A stretch of DNA of 64,000 nt from an uncultured delta proteobacterium (lineage in GTDB: Bacteria > Desulfobacterota > Syntrophia > Syntrophales > UBA8958): the NCBI GenBank assembly GCA_903885795.1, contig CAISJV010000017.1:1-64000 (forward strand). The letters run 5' to 3'. The translations under genes and the position numbers were made by a program. A model generated the notes under the pieces. It ran no database searches and had not been told where the DNA came from. It saw only the letters and a program-made list of their open reading frames with translations. Shown piece by piece: positions 60,103-64,000 of this stretch. Numbering within the stretch: the first letter of the stretch is position 1; every line of letters begins with the position of its first letter.

Positions 60103-61485
60103 CTATTTTACCATATTCATGAGCGTATCTAAAAGCTCATTAACCGTTTTACAAAGCTGTCCCGCGGCATTGTATCCCATCTGATATTTAATGAGGTTCA
60201 TCATCTCTTCGTCTACAGAAACACCCGACGCCGAATCGCGATGACTGATCAATTGAGTAAGAATGGTATCCTGATTTTCGGCATTGCTCTTTGCGTTCGC
60301 AACATCACGCCCTATCTGTCCGACCATGGACCCATAATAACTGCCAAATGAGGCTGTATCGCTGTTCATGAGCAATTGATCTTTCAATAGCGATATTTTC
60401 TGGGCTGTTTCACCATTGCCGGATGAAACGACCGCAGAAACTGCAATCCTGTTTACATCATCGATGATTTCATTCTTCACTGCCATGTTTTTGGCTATAT
60501 TATCTGATCCTGCGGGAATGAAGAAATCATTACCCGTGTTCTGATATCCGTCATACCCTTCTTTGTGCAACTTATTTGTCTGTGTAATGATCTCATTGGC
60601 GAGATTGTCGAGTTTATCTTGATAACCGGGAATAAAATCATCCCGCACATTGAGCAGGGCGGCAAGTTTCCCCTTTTCTCCTTGCGACAGGATCTGATCC
60701 ATGCTCTCGGCGGGTGATTGTTTAAAGACGACGTGGCCGTCTCTGAAATCTAGTTCCGAGGCAAGGTTGCCAGCAACTATCTGCTTGCCATTTGGTAAGA
60801 AAACATTTAGAGCTCCGTTGGAGTCAACGACATAATTCAAATCTATGAGTTCACTTAAAGATTTTAAACTTTCAGATCGCTCGTCCAATAAGCGGTTTGA
60901 TTCTCCACTAATATTGCCTTTCTCTGTGATTGCCTTATTCAAGTCGGCGATGCTGCTTGTCAATTTGTTGATTTCCGAAATGGTATCTTTAATACTCAGA
61001 TTAGCATCTTGCTGAATATCCCCCAGATCCGTGGCCATCGTGTTGAATCTGGTGGCAAGTTCCTCCGATATGGAAACAAGGGCATCCCTCTCCACCTGAC
61101 CACCGGGATTGTTCGCCAGGTCATCCCATGCCCCCCAAAAGCGTCCCATAACACTATTTAACCCTGTGTCATTCACATCATTAAAGATTGTTTCCACCCT
61201 TTCAAGTGAACTGCTCTCCGTTTCGCTATAGCCGGCTTTCTGTTGCTGGTCCACAATCTGAACTTCAAGATAATTATCAAATATACGTTCGACTTTCGTG
61301 ACTTCAACGCTCATCTGCGAACTTGCCGCTCCCCCCTGTATGTCACCAGTTGCCTTGAGTACGGGACGCTGACGGCTGTAGCCGGGGGTGCTAACATTGG
61401 CAATATTCCCGCCAGTCACATCGATTGCCACCTGATAGGAGGCAAGGGCGTTTCTTGAAACTTGTAATAGACCACTTAGCGACAT
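60103..61485 (-). CDS. flgK: Hook-filament junction protein FlgK
   Basis: 460 aa, short for FlgK. N-terminal SLSGLLQVSRNALASYQVAI with VSTPGYSRQRPVL; C-terminal SVDEEMMNLIKYQMGYNAAGQL and NELLDTLMNMV. First junction protein on the hook. Confidence 0.95.
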   Translation of the reverse strand: MSLSGLLQVSRNALASYQVAIDVTGGNIANVSTPGYSRQRPVLKATGDIQGGAASSQMSVEVTKVERIFDNYLEVQIVDQQQKAGYSETESSSLERVETIFNDVNDTGLNSVMGRFWGAWDDLANNPGGQVERDALVSISEELATRFNTMATDLGDIQQDANLSIKDTISEINKLTSSIADLNKAITEKGNISGESNRLLDERSESLKSLSELIDLNYVVDSNGALNVFLPNGKQIVAGNLASELDFRDGHVVFKQSPAESMDQILSQGEKGKLAALLNVRDDFIPGYQDKLDNLANEIITQTNKLHKEGYDGYQNTGNDFFIPAGSDNIAKNMAVKNEIIDDVNRIAVSAVVSSGNGETAQKISLLKDQLLMNSDTASFGSYYGSMVGQIGRDVANAKSNAENQDTILTQLISHRDSASGVSVDEEMMNLIKYQMGYNAAGQLCKTVNELLDTLMNMVK

Positions 61486-61489
61486 GATT

Positions 61490-61996
61490 CTATCCTACAC
61501 TGTTTAATATGCGTCCATAGTTTACGTTATTATCGAATTTTCCTGAACTACCGTATGCCGCTACCGGATTTATCAGATTTTGCAGTAACTGCGCCCAGCT
61601 ATTTATATAACTCGCAGATGCGGATGCCAAGGACTGATTTGCCTTGTTTTTTTTAAGTACGTCCTGAATAGTATTAGATAGGCCGTGCCATAATTCTTCC
61701 AATTTCTCCTTTTGAGCCTCTTCCACTTTCTTGATTAGCAGACTCATCGAAATCCTTGATTCCTGAATGTTTAATGCGGCGCCAATCTCTCTTAAAATAT
61801 CCCTTCTCGATCTTTCGAGGACCAGACTCTTTCTAACGATCATTTCTTTGCGGGTATTGCTTGTAATCAGTTCTTGCAGATTAGACCTGATCAATACCTC
61901 TTTTTCCTCGTCCAGAATTCCCAGGAGAATCTCATAATTTCTGCTTTCATCATCCAAGATCCTCATAAGAGAAGAGAGAAGTTCTGCTTTACTCAT
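61490..61996 (-). CDS. flgN: FlgN-family export chaperone
   Basis: 168 aa, long coiled coil (LLGILDEEKEVLIRSNLQEL, ITSNTRKEMIVRKSLVLE) typical of FlgN, chaperone for FlgK and FlgL. Four bases before flgK. Confidence 0.85.
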   Translation of the reverse strand: MSKAELLSSLMRILDDESRNYEILLGILDEEKEVLIRSNLQELITSNTRKEMIVRKSLVLERSRRDILREIGAALNIQESRISMSLLIKKVEEAQKEKLEELWHGLSNTIQDVLKKNKANQSLASASASYINSWAQLLQNLINPVAAYGSSGKFDNNVNYGRILNSVG

Positions 61997-62224
61997 GTCT
62001 ATCCTTTCAGAAGAAGTAGTTTAAAATGATTCCTTGTAACCCTAGCTAGCAAAGGCTATGCCACTGATGAACCATGTCTAAGCATTACACAAGTTATTAT
62101 ATTTACATGCATATAAATGCCTTCATTGGATGTAGGACTAGAATTTGGATTGTATTAAGGTGAGAGAGGTTCTTTTCAGTGCAACCAGGCGGAAAATATT
62201 TCCCACCCGGATAACCATTTTGGG

Positions 62225-62533
62225 CTACGCAAAAATGTCAATTAGCGACTCGGTAACAATCTTCTTGGCAATTTCTTCGGAGTTCACTCCATAGGTTCCA
62301 TTTTCAATACGAGATTTCAGCTCCTGGACAGTGTCTTCTCTAATATCAGGAAGATTATTTATAATTCCCCTCATCATCCCAGCATCTCTGGACTCTTTGG
62401 AAATACTTACTTTCTCTTCAGTACTCGCCTCAGGTTGGGGCGCCTGCTTACGTACGGTAGCCTTCGGGTCTTCATTTTTTTGGTATTGCTGAATGATGCT
62501 GATCGGCGTATTTCCCGTATCTGTAATTTTCAT
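62225..62533 (-). CDS. flgM: Anti-sigma-28 factor FlgM
   Basis: 102 aa. Disordered N-terminus and C-terminal helices (VSISKESRDAGMMRG, IREDTVQELKSRIENGTYGV, AKKIVTESL) that wrap sigma-28. Separated from flgN by a 228-bp gap with no gene. Confidence 0.9.
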   Translation of the reverse strand: MKITDTGNTPISIIQQYQKNEDPKATVRKQAPQPEASTEEKVSISKESRDAGMMRGIINNLPDIREDTVQELKSRIENGTYGVNSEEIAKKIVTESLIDIFA

Positions 62534-62602
62534 ATTCCGCCTCCCACATTGTCTCTTTTGAAATCTCTATCGGTATAGATCGGAAAATACTTTAATAAAT
62601 AT

Positions 62603-62938
62603 TTATTTACCGCTGTAATCATTGCTTTTTTTAACAAGCTGATTATACATAATTTTTTGAATCCCCAATCCGTCGTTCTTCTTGGATAGCTCCTCTGCAA
62701 CCTTCTGATCCATAAGCATATTATATGTGTCTTTCCCGGCGAACTGGTTGATGGACAATCCTGTTGTAACAGTCTTTCTCATGGTTTTGAAAAGATAATA
62801 AGTAAATGCTGCCTCAAAATCGGCGCATGCTTTTTTTAGTTTATTGTTTTTCTCGATCTGCTTATTCGTTAAAGGTTTGGCTTGAACATCTCCAGAAACC
62901 TTTGGATCTTTAAGAGTCATTATATTGTCCACTTGCAA
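62603..62938 (-). CDS. flgJ: FlgJ-type rod-binding protein, no hydrolase domain
   Basis: 111 aa, only the N-terminal rod-binding half (KKACADFEAAFTYYLFKTMRKTV, FAGKDTYNMLMDQKVAEELS). The muramidase half of enteric FlgJ is absent, as usual outside gammaproteobacteria; the transglycosylase at 48698 may supply it. Confidence 0.88.
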   Translation of the reverse strand: MQVDNIMTLKDPKVSGDVQAKPLTNKQIEKNNKLKKACADFEAAFTYYLFKTMRKTVTTGLSINQFAGKDTYNMLMDQKVAEELSKKNDGLGIQKIMYNQLVKKSNDYSGK

Positions 62939-62944
62939 CTCCTC

Positions 62945-64000
62945 CTACATTACCCGCAGATCGGCCTGAAGTGCACCGGCAGTCTTAATTGCCTGCAGAA
63001 TCGAAATGAGGTCTCGGGGCGTTACCCCAATCGCGTTTAAGGCCTGCACAACTTCCTGAATAGAGACTCCTTTTGGTACAACCATCAGTTGCTTCTTTTC
63101 TTCCGTCACAGCGAGGCTGGTATCCTTAGCGACAACAGTCTGACCCCCGGGGGCTACGATTGTTCCATCCTTCCTGTTGACCATAGGCTTCGAACCCAGT
63201 GGAGCTTGGGGAGAGAAGGGCAATGGTTGGGAAATAATGGGAGTTTCCTTTATCTGTATGGTGAGATTCCCGTGGGCGACCGCTACTGTAGAAATCCTCA
63301 CCATCTCACCCATGACGACGGTCCCTGTCTTTTCATTAATGACAACGACGGCGGGAGTGGAGATATTGACTTCGAGATTTTCGAGTTCCGAAATAATGTC
63401 CATGACATTATTCTTATATGCATCTTTAAGCTTGATGGCTACTGTAGCGGAATCTTTTGCTTGTGCTTCAAGCTGAATATTCATCATCGTATTTAGCCTA
63501 TGGGCCATTTGCCTGGAAGTGGTGAAGTCAGGATAAAAAAGATTGATCGTTAAGGATTTTGCATTCTCGAGACTGAAGGGAATTTCCTTTTCCACAAGGG
63601 CGCCGTTCGGTATGACGCCGACGTTTGTTTGATTTTTCATGGCAGACGCATTGGCGCCACCGGCGCTGAAACCACCGATAACCAAGCCCCCTTGGGCAAC
63701 GGCATAGATATCCCCGTTAGGAGCCCGAAGGGGCGTCATGATCAGTGTCCCCCCCTGCATACTCGTGGCGTCGCCCATGGAAGACACAAGGGCGTCAATC
63801 CTTGTCCCATTCTTGGCAAAGGCCGGTAATGTGGCAGTTACCATCACGGAGGCAACATTTTTTGCCTTCAGATCACGATCCAGGAGAATAGCCGGATCTC
63901 TTGACCGTATGGAAAGACCCTGACGACTGAGCATATTTGCCATGGTTTCTCTCGTAAAACCATTTTTTACGTCATCTCCCGTACCCATAAGGCCGACCAC
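62945..64000 (-). CDS. flgI: Flagellar P-ring protein FlgI, 5' end outside the window
   Basis: 351 codons, running off the right edge, so the signal peptide and N-terminus are missing. VVGLMGTGDDVKNGF near the edge, SMGDATSMQGGTLIMTPLRA and a long beta domain with GGQTVVAKDTSLAVTEEKKQ and VVQALNAIGVTPRDLISILQAIK. Forms the periplasmic P ring. Confidence 0.95.
   Translation of the reverse strand: MVGLMGTGDDVKNGFTRETMANMLSRQGLSIRSRDPAILLDRDLKAKNVASVMVTATLPAFAKNGTRIDALVSSMGDATSMQGGTLIMTPLRAPNGDIYAVAQGGLVIGGFSAGGANASAMKNQTNVGVIPNGALVEKEIPFSLENAKSLTINLFYPDFTTSRQMAHRLNTMMNIQLEAQAKDSATVAIKLKDAYKNNVMDIISELENLEVNISTPAVVVINEKTGTVVMGEMVRISTVAVAHGNLTIQIKETPIISQPLPFSPQAPLGSKPMVNRKDGTIVAPGGQTVVAKDTSLAVTEEKKQLMVVPKGVSIQEVVQALNAIGVTPRDLISILQAIKTAGALQADLRVM

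Overview
The window reads as the right-hand part of a large integrated conjugative element (about 1-41,690) joined to an ordinary bacterial chromosome (about 41,690-64,000). The chromosomal part carries two tRNAs, dprA-topA-trmFO and a flagellar cluster with FliW/CsrA, FlaG, FlgM, FlgN and a peptidoglycanase-less FlgJ. That set, with moderate GC and Gram-negative P-ring and secretion genes, suggests a motile deltaproteobacterium (Syntrophales-like is my best guess, by inference only).

Layout of the element. 464-6038 (minus strand): a replication and maintenance block with an SF2 helicase, a lambda-O-like initiator carrying an iteron array inside its gene, a DnaB-like helicase, small unknown genes and a CheY-like receiver. 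Two intergenic gaps hold near-identical three-way-junction RNA elements. 6112-12465 (plus): an unusual PEP-utiliser/ATP-grasp-like protein, many small ORFs, a Cas4/RecB-like nuclease, a Gp3-like recombination directionality protein and a RadC/JAB protein. 12679-14651: a divergent phage-like control region with an S24-type repressor lacking both catalytic residues, a frameshifted Ner-like HTH gene, a sigma-region-2-like protein and a frameshifted GGQ release-factor-like gene. 14663-18132: a 38-bp repeat array, an unknown protein, a ParB-domain protein, a NusA-like protein without the RNA-polymerase-binding domain, and another unknown. 18262-36514: an F-type mating-pair system (transglycosylase, TraB, DsbC-like, TraV, TraA, TraC, OmpA-like, TraL, TraE, TraK), interrupted by a free-standing RRXRR-domain protein and two giant secreted PKD/Ig-repeat proteins (900 and 1616 aa). 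36511-41630: RecD2 helicase, small membrane proteins and a tyrosine integrase next to the 3' end of tRNA-His, the likely attachment site. Relaxase, coupling protein, TraW/U/N/F/H/G and the other element end are not visible and probably lie to the left.

Chromosomal part. tRNA-His and tRNA-Arg; a secreted DUF5648-like protein; dprA, topA and trmFO; then a transglycosylase, an HD-GYP response regulator, a TPR protein, flagellin, fliD, fliS, a FliT-like gene and flaG. On the minus strand follow fliW, csrA, flgL, flgK, flgN, flgM, flgJ and a partial flgI. The flagellin leader has a GGA-loop hairpin beside its Shine-Dalgarno site, as expected for FliW-CsrA control.

The strongest unexplained signals are (i) the two covarying RNA elements before the initiator and helicase genes, (ii) a GGAAGTARTAY motif repeated in front of element genes on both strands, (iii) the element's own transcription/translation kit (sigma-like, NusA-like, GGQ), (iv) the lone RRXRR protein in the transfer operon and (v) the modular repeats around the giant PKD genes.
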